The notes under the pieces were generated by a model. The model made no database searches, was not told the origin of the DNA, and saw only the letters and a list, made by a program, of their open reading frames with translations. The position numbers and the translations under genes are program-made. 64,000 bases of DNA. Source: Streptomyces lienomycini (GTDB taxonomy: Bacteria; Actinomycetota; Actinomycetes; Streptomycetales; Streptomycetaceae). Shown here one piece after another: positions 8,698-16,801 of this stretch. How positions within the stretch are numbered: the stretch's first letter is position 1; every line of letters begins with the position of its first letter. The DNA lies in contig NZ_CP116257.1 of assembly GCF_027947595.1 (NCBI RefSeq), positions 1,178,001 through 1,242,000 on the forward strand, in the 5' to 3' direction.

Positions 8698-9396
8698 TTG
8701 AGTCGTGAAACTGACAGTTCGTCCTCCGGGCCCCACGGGCGCGGCGGAGCCGCATACCCCTCGGGCACCCCGCCCTACGGGACACCCACGGCTTCCGACG
8801 CCGGTGCGGACGCGGACCGTTCGGCCGCGCGTCCGGAGGAGCGCAAGACCGAGACGACGTTGACGACCCGTATCCGGATCAACATCCCCGGGTCGCGGCC
8901 CATTCCGCCGGTCGTCGTGCGCAAGCCCGTCGCGGACGCCGAGGGCGCCGGCGACCCGGAGACCACGGCCGAACGGCCCGCCCCCGCACCCGCGCCGAGC
9001 GCCGCCGCGCCCACGAGCGCCCCCGAGGCTCCCGTCGAGCCCGCTCGGCCGGACCAGGCCGAGCGACCGGCGCAGTCGGCCGAGGAGAAGCCGACCAGCG
9101 ACTGGTTCGCGCCCCGCAAGTCCGGTCCGGGCAAGGGCGCCCAGGGCGGCGGTTCCACCAACGGCGCGGGTCTGCCCGGCGGTTCCGCGGCGCCCTCCGG
9201 TGGTACCGGCGCCGGTGCCGCGGGCACGGGTGCCGGTGCCGGTGCGCGACCGGGCGGCGGGAGTGGCCGTCCCGGTGGCGTCGTCGGCTCCATGAGCACC
9301 CCGGAGGCCCCGGGGCCGGTGCCGCGGGCCGCTCCGGAGCGACCGGCGGTCCCGTGGCGCCCGGCCACGGCGGCGGCACCGGATCCTTCGACGTGA
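8698..9396 (+). CDS. N-terminal part of a frameshifted surface protein
   Basis: A 232-residue frame with a TTG start preceded by GGGAGAA. It contains RKTETTLTTRIRINIPGSRP and IPPVVVRKPV, then a Pro/Ala/Gly-rich stretch with SDWFAPRKSG. In related streptomycetes this is the cytoplasmic N-terminus of a single long membrane protein. Here the frame ends at 9394-9396 in atypical text (WRPATAAAPDPST) after the C-run at 9299-9302. Adding one C there joins STP to GGPGAGAAGRSGATGGP in the next frame and continues into the second part (from 9354). Treat this as one interrupted gene with the following entry. Confidence 0.7.
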   Translation: MSRETDSSSSGPHGRGGAAYPSGTPPYGTPTASDAGADADRSAARPEERKTETTLTTRIRINIPGSRPIPPVVVRKPVADAEGAGDPETTAERPAPAPAPSAAAPTSAPEAPVEPARPDQAERPAQSAEEKPTSDWFAPRKSGPGKGAQGGGSTNGAGLPGGSAAPSGGTGAGAAGTGAGAGARPGGGSGRPGGVVGSMSTPEAPGPVPRAAPERPAVPWRPATAAAPDPST

Positions 9397-10949
9397 CCGA
9401 GGCGCTGGCGGCCGGCCCGCTGGGCGGCAACGGCAACGGCAACGGCAACGGCGCCCGCCCGGGCGGCGATGCCGGTACCGAGCCGCGCCGCGACGACCTG
9501 CCGTACTTCGCGGGGGAGGGGCAGGGAGCCCAGGGCCCCGGCGTCCCGGACGGCCACCGGAACGGCCCGAACGGGCAGTCCCCGTACGGCGGCGGCACCC
9601 AGGGCCCCGCGGGCCCGACGAGTGGCCCGGCCACCGGCGAGGGCCGACTGGCGCCGCCCCCGGCCGGCGACCTCGGCGTCCCCGGAATGCCGGGCGGCCC
9701 CGGCAGGCGCCAGGGCACCGGTCCCGGCGCGGGCCCCGACGCCGCCCGCCTCGGCCCCGGCGGCGGACTCAGCGACGACACCGCGATCCTCACCCCCCAG
9801 CGGCCGGTCCCGTCCGGCCCGGGCAACCCGGACAACGTCTCAGGGAACACGGTCACCAGCGGCATCCCCGTCGTACCCGGCGGGCGCGACGCCCCGTTCC
9901 CGGCCGGATCCGGCGACGGACCGCCGCCGCACACGCCGCCCGGGCTGTCCGAGCCCGCCCCCGTGCCGGCGGCGAGCACCGCCAAACCGGCCAAGCCCGC
10001 CAAGAAGAAGGGGCGCAGGAAGCTTCCGCTGCTCGTCGGCGGCCTGGTCGTCGTCGCCGGTGTCACCTACGGCGCCGGTCTGCTCATGAACCGCTCCGAC
10101 GTGCCGAAGGGCACCACCGTGCTCGGCGTCGACATCGGCGGCAGCACGCGCGACGACGCCGTCGAGAAGCTGGACAAGGCCCTCGGCGCCCGCGCGGCCA
10201 AGCCGCTCAAGCTCACCGTCGGCGGCGAGACCGTCTCCCTGAAGCCGGACCAGGCGGGCCTCCAGCTCGACACGCAGGCCACCGCCAGCGACGCGGCGAC
10301 CAGCGACTACAACCCGATGTCCGTGATCGGCTCGCTCTTCGGCCAGAAGAGGGTCGTCGAGGCCGTCATGCCCGTCGACGAGGAGAAGCTGCACGCCGCC
10401 CTCGAGAACGCCGCCGGCGGCGCCGGGTCGGCGACCGAGGGATCGATCAGGTTCGAGTCCGGCAAGGCCGTCCCCGTGTACGGCAAGGCCGGCCAGGGCA
10501 TAGACGTCGCCAAGTCGACCGAGGCCGTCCAGGCCGCCTACCGCGCCCAGGTCGAGACCGGCGCCGCCACCGCGGTGAGCGTGCCGACGACCACCAAGCA
10601 GCCCACGGTCTCCAAGGCCGAGGTCGACCGGATGCTGAAGGAGTTCGCCGAACCGGCGATGTCGGACCGCGTGACCGTCCAGACGGACGCGGCGCACTCC
10701 ATTCCGCTCAGTCCCGAGAAGTCGCTCTGGAAGTTCCTCAGGGTCACCGCCGTCGACGGCAAGCTCGTCGACAAGCCCGACCTGAACGCCCTCAAGGAGC
10801 TGTACGGCCAGACCTTCGACGGCGTGCTCATCACCCGCGCCAACGGCGAGAAGACCGCCGTCACCCCCCAGGACGTCTACGGCGCCATGCGCCAGGCGCT
10901 GAAGAGCAAGACCGACCGGGTGGCGGTCATCGACACCAACCCCAGCTGA
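9354..10949 (+). CDS. C-terminal part of the frameshifted surface protein (peptidoglycan-binding-like domains)
   Basis: A 531-residue frame, in the phase one base before that of the preceding part. It has a Gly/Pro-rich linker (TGSFDVTEALAAGPLGG, GNGNGNG), a basic stretch and one transmembrane helix (about residues 225-245, LPLLVGGLVVVAGVTYGAGL). Two extracellular beta-domains follow, of the type found before VanW/L,D-transpeptidase modules (VPKGTTVLGVDIGGSTRDDA, VEKL). It is therefore likely a wall-contacting bitopic protein. The start used is the first Met in frame; if the gene is intact in the organism the true start is 8698. No catalytic Cys motif of YkuD transpeptidases is present. Confidence 0.75.
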   Translation: MAPGHGGGTGSFDVTEALAAGPLGGNGNGNGNGARPGGDAGTEPRRDDLPYFAGEGQGAQGPGVPDGHRNGPNGQSPYGGGTQGPAGPTSGPATGEGRLAPPPAGDLGVPGMPGGPGRRQGTGPGAGPDAARLGPGGGLSDDTAILTPQRPVPSGPGNPDNVSGNTVTSGIPVVPGGRDAPFPAGSGDGPPPHTPPGLSEPAPVPAASTAKPAKPAKKKGRRKLPLLVGGLVVVAGVTYGAGLLMNRSDVPKGTTVLGVDIGGSTRDDAVEKLDKALGARAAKPLKLTVGGETVSLKPDQAGLQLDTQATASDAATSDYNPMSVIGSLFGQKRVVEAVMPVDEEKLHAALENAAGGAGSATEGSIRFESGKAVPVYGKAGQGIDVAKSTEAVQAAYRAQVETGAATAVSVPTTTKQPTVSKAEVDRMLKEFAEPAMSDRVTVQTDAAHSIPLSPEKSLWKFLRVTAVDGKLVDKPDLNALKELYGQTFDGVLITRANGEKTAVTPQDVYGAMRQALKSKTDRVAVIDTNPS

Positions 10950-10970
10950 CACCGCGTCACCTCGTCACCT

Positions 10971-11008
10971 CGTCAGGGGCGCCCGGCACTCGCCGGGCGC
11001 CCCTGACG
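10971..11008 (+). terminator. Perfect 17-bp stem terminator
   Basis: CGTCAGGGGCGCCCGGC pairs perfectly with GCCGGGCGCCCCTGACG around an ACTC loop, 22 bases after the stop of the surface-protein gene. No U tract follows, as is usual in Streptomyces. Confidence 0.88.
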
Positions 11009-11023
11009 TACGCACACGACCCC

Positions 11024-11146
11024 GCCGTCCGCGCTCGCCTCTCCCAGGGCGCCGTTCGCGACTACCTGTCCACGGCCATCCGGAAATTGGCGGTCAGGAA
11101 CCGGGCGGAGGCGGTACGGACGGCGAGAGAGAAGGGCTGGCCGTAA
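11024..11146 (+). pseudogene. C-terminal relic of a LuxR-type response regulator
   Basis: Bases 11024-11146 read AVRARLSQGAVRDYLSTAIR, then KLAVRNRAEAVRTAREKGWP and stop. This is the recognition helix and end of NarL/FixJ-class (DesR-like) response regulators, whose usual form is LSEGTVRNYLS.AI.KLGARNRAEA. Nothing of the receiver domain or of the first part of the HTH is present upstream, where the sequence is the terminator of the preceding gene. It appears to be a leftover of a deletion between two neighbouring genes. Confidence 0.65.
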
Positions 11147-11150
11147 CGCA

Positions 11151-11181
11151 CCCCCGCGGGCTGCGGGGAACCGCGCGGGGG
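11151..11181 (-). terminator. Hairpin downstream of the SirB1-like gene
   Basis: CCCCCGCG (11151-11158) pairs with CGCGGGGG (11174-11181), eight bases past the end of the minus-strand SirB1-like gene. Confidence 0.55.
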
Positions 11182-11188
11182 CGGGACT

Positions 11189-12073
11189 TCAGTTGAGCAT
11201 GGCGCGAGCCACCCGCGCCTCCCCCCGCACCTGCTCCGCGGCGCCGTCGTCGACCACCTCCACCACCTCCGCGTACGCGTCCAACTCCCGGGCACCCGCC
11301 AGGAACTCACCCCGCCGCACCAGCAACCGCGCCCGCTCGTACCGCAACCGGGCCGCGTGCGCGGGCAGCAGCAGAGCCAGCTCGATCGCCCACAGCCCCA
11401 CCGCCGACTGCTCCGGCCGCCCCGCCGCCCACGCCCGGACGTTGTTCAGCACCCGCGACACCACGTCCAACGGCGCCGCCGGCTCCAGCATCGAGGGCCG
11501 CAGCTCCGCCCCCGTCGCCCCGGCGACCAGCACCTCCGCGTCCTTCCCGCCGAGCACCCGGCCCCCGTCGTACGGATCGACCAGCACCCGCTCCTCCAAC
11601 GACCCGGACTCCGGCCCCGACCCCGCCCCGAGCCCGACCACGAAGTGCCCCGGCAACGCGACCCCGTACACCGGCGCCCCCGCCCGCCGTGCGACCTCCA
11701 GCCACACCACCGACAGCAGGATCGGCAACCCGCGCCGCCGCCGCAGCACCTCGTGCAGCAACGACGACTCCAGCCGCCGGTAGTCCGCCGCGGCCCCGTG
11801 GAACCCGTACCGCTCGCCCAGCAGGTCCCGCAGCGCCGTCGCCCAGGCCAGTGGCGTACCCGGCCGGAACGGCAGCTGCCCGGCCAGCCGGTCCAGCTCC
11901 ACCTGCACGCCGTCCATGCCCGCCTCGTCCAGCGTCCCGTCCGCCACCGCGCCAACCAGCAGGCACAGCGTGGCCAGGTCCGGCCGCTCGGAGCGGGCCT
12001 CCTCGGCGAAGCGCCGCCGCAGTTCGGCCGAGCGTTCCGGTGACGGGGGCCGGGGAGGACGAGGATGACGCAT
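11189..12073 (-). CDS. SirB1 / transglutaminase-like family protein
   Basis: A 294-residue soluble protein. After a proline-rich start it has the SirB1-N transglutaminase-like domain: LRDLLGERYGFHGAAADY, then SSLLHEVLRRRRGLPILLSV and VYGVALPGHFVVG with a following DPYDGG. It ends in a TPR-like helical tail (ERARLLVRRGEFLAGARELD). The family lacks a proven reaction. The ATG at 12073 is the first Met ahead of conserved text. It is 17 bases from the upstream acetyltransferase stop and probably shares its mRNA. Confidence 0.8.
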   Translation of the reverse strand: MRHPRPPRPPSPERSAELRRRFAEEARSERPDLATLCLLVGAVADGTLDEAGMDGVQVELDRLAGQLPFRPGTPLAWATALRDLLGERYGFHGAAADYRRLESSLLHEVLRRRRGLPILLSVVWLEVARRAGAPVYGVALPGHFVVGLGAGSGPESGSLEERVLVDPYDGGRVLGGKDAEVLVAGATGAELRPSMLEPAAPLDVVSRVLNNVRAWAAGRPEQSAVGLWAIELALLLPAHAARLRYERARLLVRRGEFLAGARELDAYAEVVEVVDDGAAEQVRGEARVARAMLN

Positions 12074-12090
12074 GGCCGGATCGTGCCCCT

Positions 12091-13131
12091 TCACCGTGCC
12101 GTCGAGGTGGTCGGCCACCGGTCCGCCCCGGCGGCCCCGGGCTCCCGGTAGTGGTGGTAGGCGTGGTGCGCCGCGAAGCCCGCACCGGCGTACAGCGCAC
12201 GGGCCCCGGCGTTGTCCGTCTCCACCTGGAGCCACGCCGCCGAGGCGCCCTCGTCGAGCGCCCGCCGGGCCAGCGCGGCCAGCACGGCGGTCGCCAGCCC
12301 CCGGCGCCGCCGGGCCGGGTCGACCTCGACGGCCGCGAAGGACGCCCAGCGCCCGTCCACGACGCACCGTCCGATCGCCGCCACGGAGCCCGGGCCGTCC
12401 GCGCCGGGCACCGTCGCGAACCACACCGACGGCCCCGAGCCCAGCACCCGAAGGGCCACCCCGCTCACGCCCCTGCGCCCGTAACGGGCCAGCCAGGCGT
12501 CGTCGGCCTCCCGCGACAGCAGCACACCGGTGCCCTCGGCCAGATCGGCGACCGGCGCCAGTCCGCCGGTCCACACCTCGGCCGTCACCTCCCTGACCCA
12601 GCCCCGCCGCTCCAGCTCCGCGCACAGCAGCTCCTGCGTGCCGGCGGCGCCCGTCGCGGTCTGGACGTACGCCGGCAGCCCGCGTGCGCCGTACCAGCGC
12701 CGTACGGCCGTCAGCGCCTCGTCCAGCGGCAGCCCCGGATCGCCGAGCGGCAGCACGGAGTTGGCCCGCCGGGTGAAACCGCCGGCGGCCCGCAGCTCCC
12801 ACTCGCCCAGCCACTCGCTCTCCACCGGACGCCATGCCCGGGCGGCGACCCGCGCCAGCTCCTCGTAGGACGCGGCGGGACCGCGGCGGCGGGCGGGCGC
12901 GGGCGGCACGACCTTCCCGGCGACCAGGGCCGACTCCGCGACACGCACGGATTCGCCACCCTTTCGTGTGATCAGCAGCACACCATCGGTCCATGATGTG
13001 AGAACGCCCACCGTGTCGGTGAACTTCTCACCCCCGGCACCAGCTTCGCTCAAGCGCCGCACGGAGACTCGTTTGCCCACGTCAGCAGTGGTGATACGGA
13101 CCTCAAGACGCCCGGCGGCAGAGATTTCCAC
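12091..13131 (-). CDS. GNAT family N-acetyltransferase
   Basis: A 346-residue protein. The first 75 residues form a small beta-barrel-like domain (LEVRITTADVGKRVSVRRL), then a linker region, then a C-terminal GNAT domain with the acetyl-CoA loop (VEVDPARRRRGLATAVLAAL) and the ALYAGAGF end motif. The substrate is unknown. The GTG at 13131 (before EISAAGRLEV) was chosen because AGGAGGGG lies 11-13 bases upstream; an ATG at 13161 would add ten residues. The neighbouring SirB1-like gene is likely in the same operon. Confidence 0.82.
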   Translation of the reverse strand: MEISAAGRLEVRITTADVGKRVSVRRLSEAGAGGEKFTDTVGVLTSWTDGVLLITRKGGESVRVAESALVAGKVVPPAPARRRGPAASYEELARVAARAWRPVESEWLGEWELRAAGGFTRRANSVLPLGDPGLPLDEALTAVRRWYGARGLPAYVQTATGAAGTQELLCAELERRGWVREVTAEVWTGGLAPVADLAEGTGVLLSREADDAWLARYGRRGVSGVALRVLGSGPSVWFATVPGADGPGSVAAIGRCVVDGRWASFAAVEVDPARRRRGLATAVLAALARRALDEGASAAWLQVETDNAGARALYAGAGFAAHHAYHHYREPGAAGADRWPTTSTAR

Positions 13132-13271
13132 GGGTCTGTCCACCCCTCCTGTTCGGATCATGCCCAAGAACGGAGATACTAGGGGCGGGCATCGACGACG
13201 CCGCGCTCCCGCGCGCCAGGCGGCGGAGCCTACGGAGGCCCGCCAGCGCCCAATCGAGGAGGAACGACAGC

Positions 13272-13592
13272 GTGACCTACGTCATCGCGCAGCCTTGTGT
13301 CGACGTGAAGGACAAGGCGTGCATCGAGGAGTGCCCGGTCGACTGCATCTACGAGGGCCAGCGGTCCTTGTACATCCACCCGGACGAATGCGTCGACTGT
13401 GGTGCCTGTGAGCCGGTCTGCCCGGTCGAGGCGATCTTCTACGAAGACGACACTCCCGAGGAGTGGAAGGACTACTACAAGGCGAACGTCGAGTTCTTCG
13501 ACGAACTCGGTTCGCCCGGCGGCGCCAGCAAGCTGGGCCTGATCGAGCGCGACCACCCCTTCGTCGCCGCGCTGCCGCCGCAGAACCAGTAA
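13272..13592 (+). CDS. fdxA: 7Fe ferredoxin
   Basis: A 106-residue ferredoxin carrying one [3Fe-4S] and one [4Fe-4S] cluster. The eight cysteines at 9, 17, 21, 25, 40, 43, 46 and 50 match the 7Fe (Azotobacter FdI-type) pattern offset by one residue. By that alignment Cys9/17/50 hold the 3Fe cluster, Cys21/40/43/46 the 4Fe cluster, and Cys25 is free. The GTG start follows AGGAGGAACGACAGC. It transfers electrons in the cytoplasm, for example to cytochromes P450 or oxidoreductases. Position directly before dapC is conserved in actinomycetes (fdxC-dapC in M. tuberculosis). Confidence 0.95.
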   Translation: MTYVIAQPCVDVKDKACIEECPVDCIYEGQRSLYIHPDECVDCGACEPVCPVEAIFYEDDTPEEWKDYYKANVEFFDELGSPGGASKLGLIERDHPFVAALPPQNQ

Positions 13593-13616
13593 GAGCGGCC
13601 CGCACACGCGCCGCCC

Positions 13617-13661
13617 CGGTCCCGTGCGGCCCGATCACCCGATCGGCGCCGCACGGGACCG
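13617..13661 (+). terminator. Strong terminator of fdxA
   Basis: CGGTCCCGTGCGGC pairs with GCCGCACGGGACCG, continued inside by CCGATC/GATCGG around an ACCC loop, making about 20 pairs. It separates fdxA from dapC. Confidence 0.85.
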
Positions 13662-13711
13662 AGGCGTTTGCCGCAGCACCGGGCGCCGACGAGGAAAGGG
13701 AGCCACCCACC

Positions 13712-14809
13712 GTGTCCGCAGTCTCCGACCGCCTTCCCACCTTCCCCTGGGACAAGCTGGAGCCGTACAAGAAGACGGCCGCGGCCCACCCCGACGGCAT
13801 CGTCGACCTCTCGGTCGGCACCCCCGTCGACCCGGTCCCCGAGCTGATCCAGAAGGCCCTGGTCGACGCGGCGGACTCCCCGGGCTACCCGACCGTCTGG
13901 GGCACCCCCGCACTGCGCGACGCCCTCACCGGCTGGGTGGAGCGCCGCCTCGGCGCCCGCGACATCACCCACCGGCACGTGCTGCCCGTCGTCGGCTCCA
14001 AGGAACTCGTCGCCTGGCTCCCGACCCAGCTGGGCCTCGGCCCCGGCGACCGAGTGGCCCTCCCGCGCCTGGCCTACCCGACGTACGAGGTCGGCGCCCG
14101 CCTGGCCGGCGCGCGGTACGAGGCGTACGAGGACCCGACCGACCTCGACCCGGCCGGCCTGAAGCTCCTCTGGCTCAACTCCCCGTCGAACCCGACCGGC
14201 AAGGTCCTCTCCAAGGCCGACCTGGCCCGCATCGTGGCGTGGGCGCGCGAGCACGGCGTCCTCGTCGTCTCCGACGAGTGCTACCTGGAGCTGGGCTGGG
14301 AGGCCGCCCCGGTCTCGGTACTGCACCCGGACGTCAACGGCGGTTCCCACGACGGCCTGGTCGCCGTGCACTCCCTCTCCAAGCGCTCCAACCTCGCGGG
14401 CTACCGCGCGGCCTTCCTCGCCGGTGACCCGGCGGTCCTGGGGCCCCTGCTGGAGATCCGCAAGCACGGCGGCATGATGACCTCGGCGCCGACCCAGGCG
14501 GCCGTCGTGGCGGCCCTCGGCGACGACGAGCACGTCCGCGTCCAGCGCGAGCGTTACGCGGCCCGCCGCGCGGTCCTGCGGGACGCCCTGCTCGGGCACG
14601 GCTTCCGCATCGAGCACAGCGAGGCCGGCCTCTACCTCTGGGCGACCCGCGACGAGTCCTGCTGGGACACGGTCGCCCACCTCGCCGAACGCGGCGTCCT
14701 GGTGGCCCCCGGCGACTTCTACGGCCCGGCGGGCGAGCGGTTCGTCCGCGTGGCCCTGACGGCGACGGACGAACGCGTACAGGCGGCGGCACGGCGCCTG
14801 AAGGCCTGA
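13712..14809 (+). CDS. dapC: Succinyldiaminopimelate transaminase
   Basis: A 365-residue fold-type I PLP aminotransferase. It has the SPSNPTG motif (about 157-163), Asp188 in VVSDECYLELGW, the PLP lysine Lys224 in SLSKRSNLAGYR, and a C-terminal Arg in GERFVRVALT. It converts N-succinyl-2-amino-6-ketopimelate to succinyl-diaminopimelate in lysine and peptidoglycan precursor synthesis. dapE, acting next in the pathway, lies 2 kb away. The GTG start is preceded by GAGGAAAGGGA. Full length. Confidence 0.93.
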   Translation: MSAVSDRLPTFPWDKLEPYKKTAAAHPDGIVDLSVGTPVDPVPELIQKALVDAADSPGYPTVWGTPALRDALTGWVERRLGARDITHRHVLPVVGSKELVAWLPTQLGLGPGDRVALPRLAYPTYEVGARLAGARYEAYEDPTDLDPAGLKLLWLNSPSNPTGKVLSKADLARIVAWAREHGVLVVSDECYLELGWEAAPVSVLHPDVNGGSHDGLVAVHSLSKRSNLAGYRAAFLAGDPAVLGPLLEIRKHGGMMTSAPTQAAVVAALGDDEHVRVQRERYAARRAVLRDALLGHGFRIEHSEAGLYLWATRDESCWDTVAHLAERGVLVAPGDFYGPAGERFVRVALTATDERVQAAARRLKA

Positions 14810-14886
14810 CGGCCGGGCCACCCGCCGGTCCACGCCCACCGCACCGGCGCACGCACGGGCGCACACACCGGCGCGGGCAAGCAGAA

Positions 14887-14917
14887 CGCCGGGGCCGGGA
14901 ATCCCCGGACCCCGGCG
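14887..14917. terminator. Hairpin between convergent genes
   Basis: CGCCGGGG..CCGGG pairs with CCCGG..CCCCGGCG around an AAT-containing loop, between dapC and the convergent secreted-protein gene, and may serve both. Confidence 0.65.
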
Positions 14918-14933
14918 TCGTACCGGTCAGGCC

Positions 14934-15365
14934 TCAGCCGACCGGCAGGCCCTGCACCGGCAGACCGCCCTTGCCCAGGGCGTCCGTCGGCAGGCCGCCC
15001 TCCGTGGCGGTCGCCGCCGTGTCGCCGACGATGTCCCCGGCGGTGCCCGCCGCGTCCCCGGCGGCGTTCTGCGCGGCCGGAGTGGCCTTCTTGACGACCG
15101 ATCCACCGGTCTTGCCGGCGGCCGGCACGGCCTTCTTGACGGCCTTGCCGCCGGTGTCGCCCGCGGTCCCGGTGACGCTCTGGGCCGCGGAGTCCACGGT
15201 GTTGCCGACGTTCGCCCCGTCCAGGGCGGTCAGTCCCCCGAGGTTCGGGGCGGCCGGCAGTTCGGGAGCCGCGCTGGCGGAGCCGGCCGCACCGACCCCG
15301 GCAGCCGCTCCCGCAGCGACGAGCAGCGCGGCACGGGCGATCCGGCGGGTCAGGGGGAGGGACAT
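14934..15365 (-). CDS. Small secreted Ala/Gly-rich protein
   Basis: A 143-residue protein with a typical signal peptide: MSLPLTRRIARAALLVAAG, then an Ala-rich core and a cleavage site near ASA-AP at about residue 33. The mature part is low-complexity, with Thr/Ala/Gly-rich segments and repeated lysine-pair motifs (GGKAVKKAVPAAGKTGG, GSVVKKATPAA) and a GGLPTDALGKGGLPVQGLPVG end. It is exported and probably wall-associated. No catalytic motif is visible. The ATG is preceded by GAAGGAG. The 340-base upstream region holds a 21-base palindrome. Confidence 0.8.
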   Translation of the reverse strand: MSLPLTRRIARAALLVAAGAAAGVGAAGSASAAPELPAAPNLGGLTALDGANVGNTVDSAAQSVTGTAGDTGGKAVKKAVPAAGKTGGSVVKKATPAAQNAAGDAAGTAGDIVGDTAATATEGGLPTDALGKGGLPVQGLPVG

Positions 15366-15704
15366 GATGCTCCTTCGACGGAAGACAACGACTACGAGGG
15401 TGAATCCGACCGTGCCCGGCGAGTGATCGAAGAGCGATCGGCCGTGCTCGGACGCAGTGACTACCGCTCGAGAGCCACGAAGGTTGCGGCGACCCGACGT
15501 AAAGAGTTGGTAATGCGTCGCATTATCAGGTGCACAGAAAAACGGGCAAAAGGACGCTGGTCGGAAAGTCTGCTGAATCCTTACGGCCCTTGATTTTCCC
15601 GGGGTTCGGCGCATCCGGGGGCGCGGTCGCGACAACGCGCGCGCCGCGTCGACCCCACGCCGACGCGGGTCACCCCCAGGGGCGACGGTTCGTACGGGCG
15701 AGCG
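15366..15704. other. 339-base intergenic region, upstream of the secreted protein gene
   Basis: No credible gene. It contains the start-site region of the minus-strand secreted-protein gene, the palindrome at 15508-15528, and an A/T-richer stretch (15529-15600) with AAAAACGGGCAAAAGG. The other half is the downstream side of the lysozyme-like gene. Confidence 0.6.
15508..15528. promoter_or_regulatory. 21-base palindromic operator candidate
   Basis: TGGTAATGCG-T-CGCATTATCA is palindromic except for one position, with a perfect 15-base core TAATGCG-T-CGCATTA. It lies 143 bases upstream of the secreted protein start. The form resembles a Fur/Zur-superfamily or other dimeric repressor site; the regulator is unknown. 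Confidence 0.5.
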
Positions 15705-16718
15705 CTACCAGGCGGACGTGATCCGCACCGACCCCGCCGCCCGCTCCGCGTCCGCGGCGGCCCGGGTGCCCGTCGGATACCACTTGCTGTCCGTGTTGCC
15801 CGCGGTCCACTCCCGGCCCGCGTACGAGACCCGCTGGAGGTGGAGCGAGGAGGCGTTGGCGACCGCCCAGTGCGCCAGCTGCCAGCCGCGTCGCGCCGTC
15901 TCCCGCTCCGCCTCCGGGCCGGTGCCGCCGGTCACGGGCAGCGTCACGGTCCGCTCGTCGGAGGCGGAGGCGGAGGCGGAGGCGGAGGCGGACGTGGTCG
16001 CGGCCGCGGGCCGGGGCGAGGTGCCGCCGTCGCCCACCACGGCCGCGGCCGGTTCGAGCACGCCGTGTCCGAAGTCCCGTACCAGCGCCGCGCGTACCGC
16101 GTCCGGTCCCTTCTCCCGGGTCGCCCCGGGGCGCCCGTCGCACGTCAGCGTCGCCGCGGACCGGCCGGTGAGCGCGGCGGCGAGCAGCTCGGCGTCCGGC
16201 TCGTGCTTCGCGTACGCGTCCGGGAAGCCGCTGCGCTGCACACGCTGGGCGGCGACGGTCAGCGGCAGGTCCAGGTAGCCGTCCACCTTGGCCAGGTGGT
16301 CGTAGAAGGCGCCGGCCGAGTACGCCGGGTCCATGATCTCCTCCGGCGTGCCCCAGCCCCACGAGGGCCGCTGCTGGAACAGGCCGAGCGAGTCCTTGTC
16401 GCCGTGGTCGAGGTTGCGCAGCGCCGACTCCTGCATCGCGGTCGCCAGCGCGATCGCCACCGCCCGGTCGGGCAGCCCGCGCGCCGTACCCACGGCGGTG
16501 ATCGTCGCCGCGTTCACCGCCTGCTCCGGCGTGAACTCGTAGGCCGTCCGCGCGCCGTCGCCGACGGCGGGCGAGGCCACCTTGCAACCCGGAGCGCCCG
16601 CGCCTCCGGTGACGTACTGCACCGCCAGGTAACCGGCGACCGCGAGCAGGACCATGGAGGCGGCGCCCGAACGGGCGAGGCGGCCACGGCGTTTGCGGGG
16701 TGGGGACGGCTGAAGCAC
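15705..16718 (-). CDS. Membrane-anchored lysozyme-like protein
   Basis: A 337-residue protein. A basic N-terminus (PSPPRKRRGRLARSG) precedes one transmembrane helix (about residues 22-37). Then comes a transglycosylase-like helical domain with IALATAMQESALRNLDHGDK, DSLGLFQQRPSWGWG and AYSAGAFYDHL, where Glu in MQES is the expected catalytic or structural acid. A Ser/Ala linker (SASASASASASDE) leads to a C-terminal domain. The same arrangement is common in Streptomyces cell-wall proteins. The GTG at 16718 was chosen because TACCTT ends six bases before it; a longer start at 16766 is possible. Confidence 0.75.
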   Translation of the reverse strand: MLQPSPPRKRRGRLARSGAASMVLLAVAGYLAVQYVTGGAGAPGCKVASPAVGDGARTAYEFTPEQAVNAATITAVGTARGLPDRAVAIALATAMQESALRNLDHGDKDSLGLFQQRPSWGWGTPEEIMDPAYSAGAFYDHLAKVDGYLDLPLTVAAQRVQRSGFPDAYAKHEPDAELLAAALTGRSAATLTCDGRPGATREKGPDAVRAALVRDFGHGVLEPAAAVVGDGGTSPRPAAATTSASASASASASDERTVTLPVTGGTGPEAERETARRGWQLAHWAVANASSLHLQRVSYAGREWTAGNTDSKWYPTGTRAAADAERAAGSVRITSAW

Positions 16719-16724
16719 GCGTAC

Positions 16725-16730
16725 AAGGTA
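16725..16730 (-). promoter_or_regulatory. -10 hexamer of the lysozyme-like gene
   Basis: TACCTT on the minus strand ends six bases before the GTG at 16718. Together with the +strand TAGGGT at 16789 it makes a compact divergent pair. Confidence 0.35.
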
Positions 16731-16788
16731 CTGGAGGGTAGGGTCCGGTGTCCGCCGGGTACGCACACTGCCCCCAAGGGCAGGGCGC

Positions 16789-16794
16789 TAGGGT
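16789..16794 (+). promoter_or_regulatory. -10 hexamer of dapE (leaderless)
   Basis: TAGGGT ends seven bases before the dapE ATG at 16802. There is no Shine-Dalgarno sequence. Confidence 0.5.
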
Positions 16795-16801
16795 CGAGAC
16801 C

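Noticed and set aside
8879..10952. Long antisense open frames on the minus strand (8879-10066 and 9840-10952)
   Set aside because: They lie opposite the frameshifted surface protein and show Pro/Gly/Arg shadow composition without start signals.
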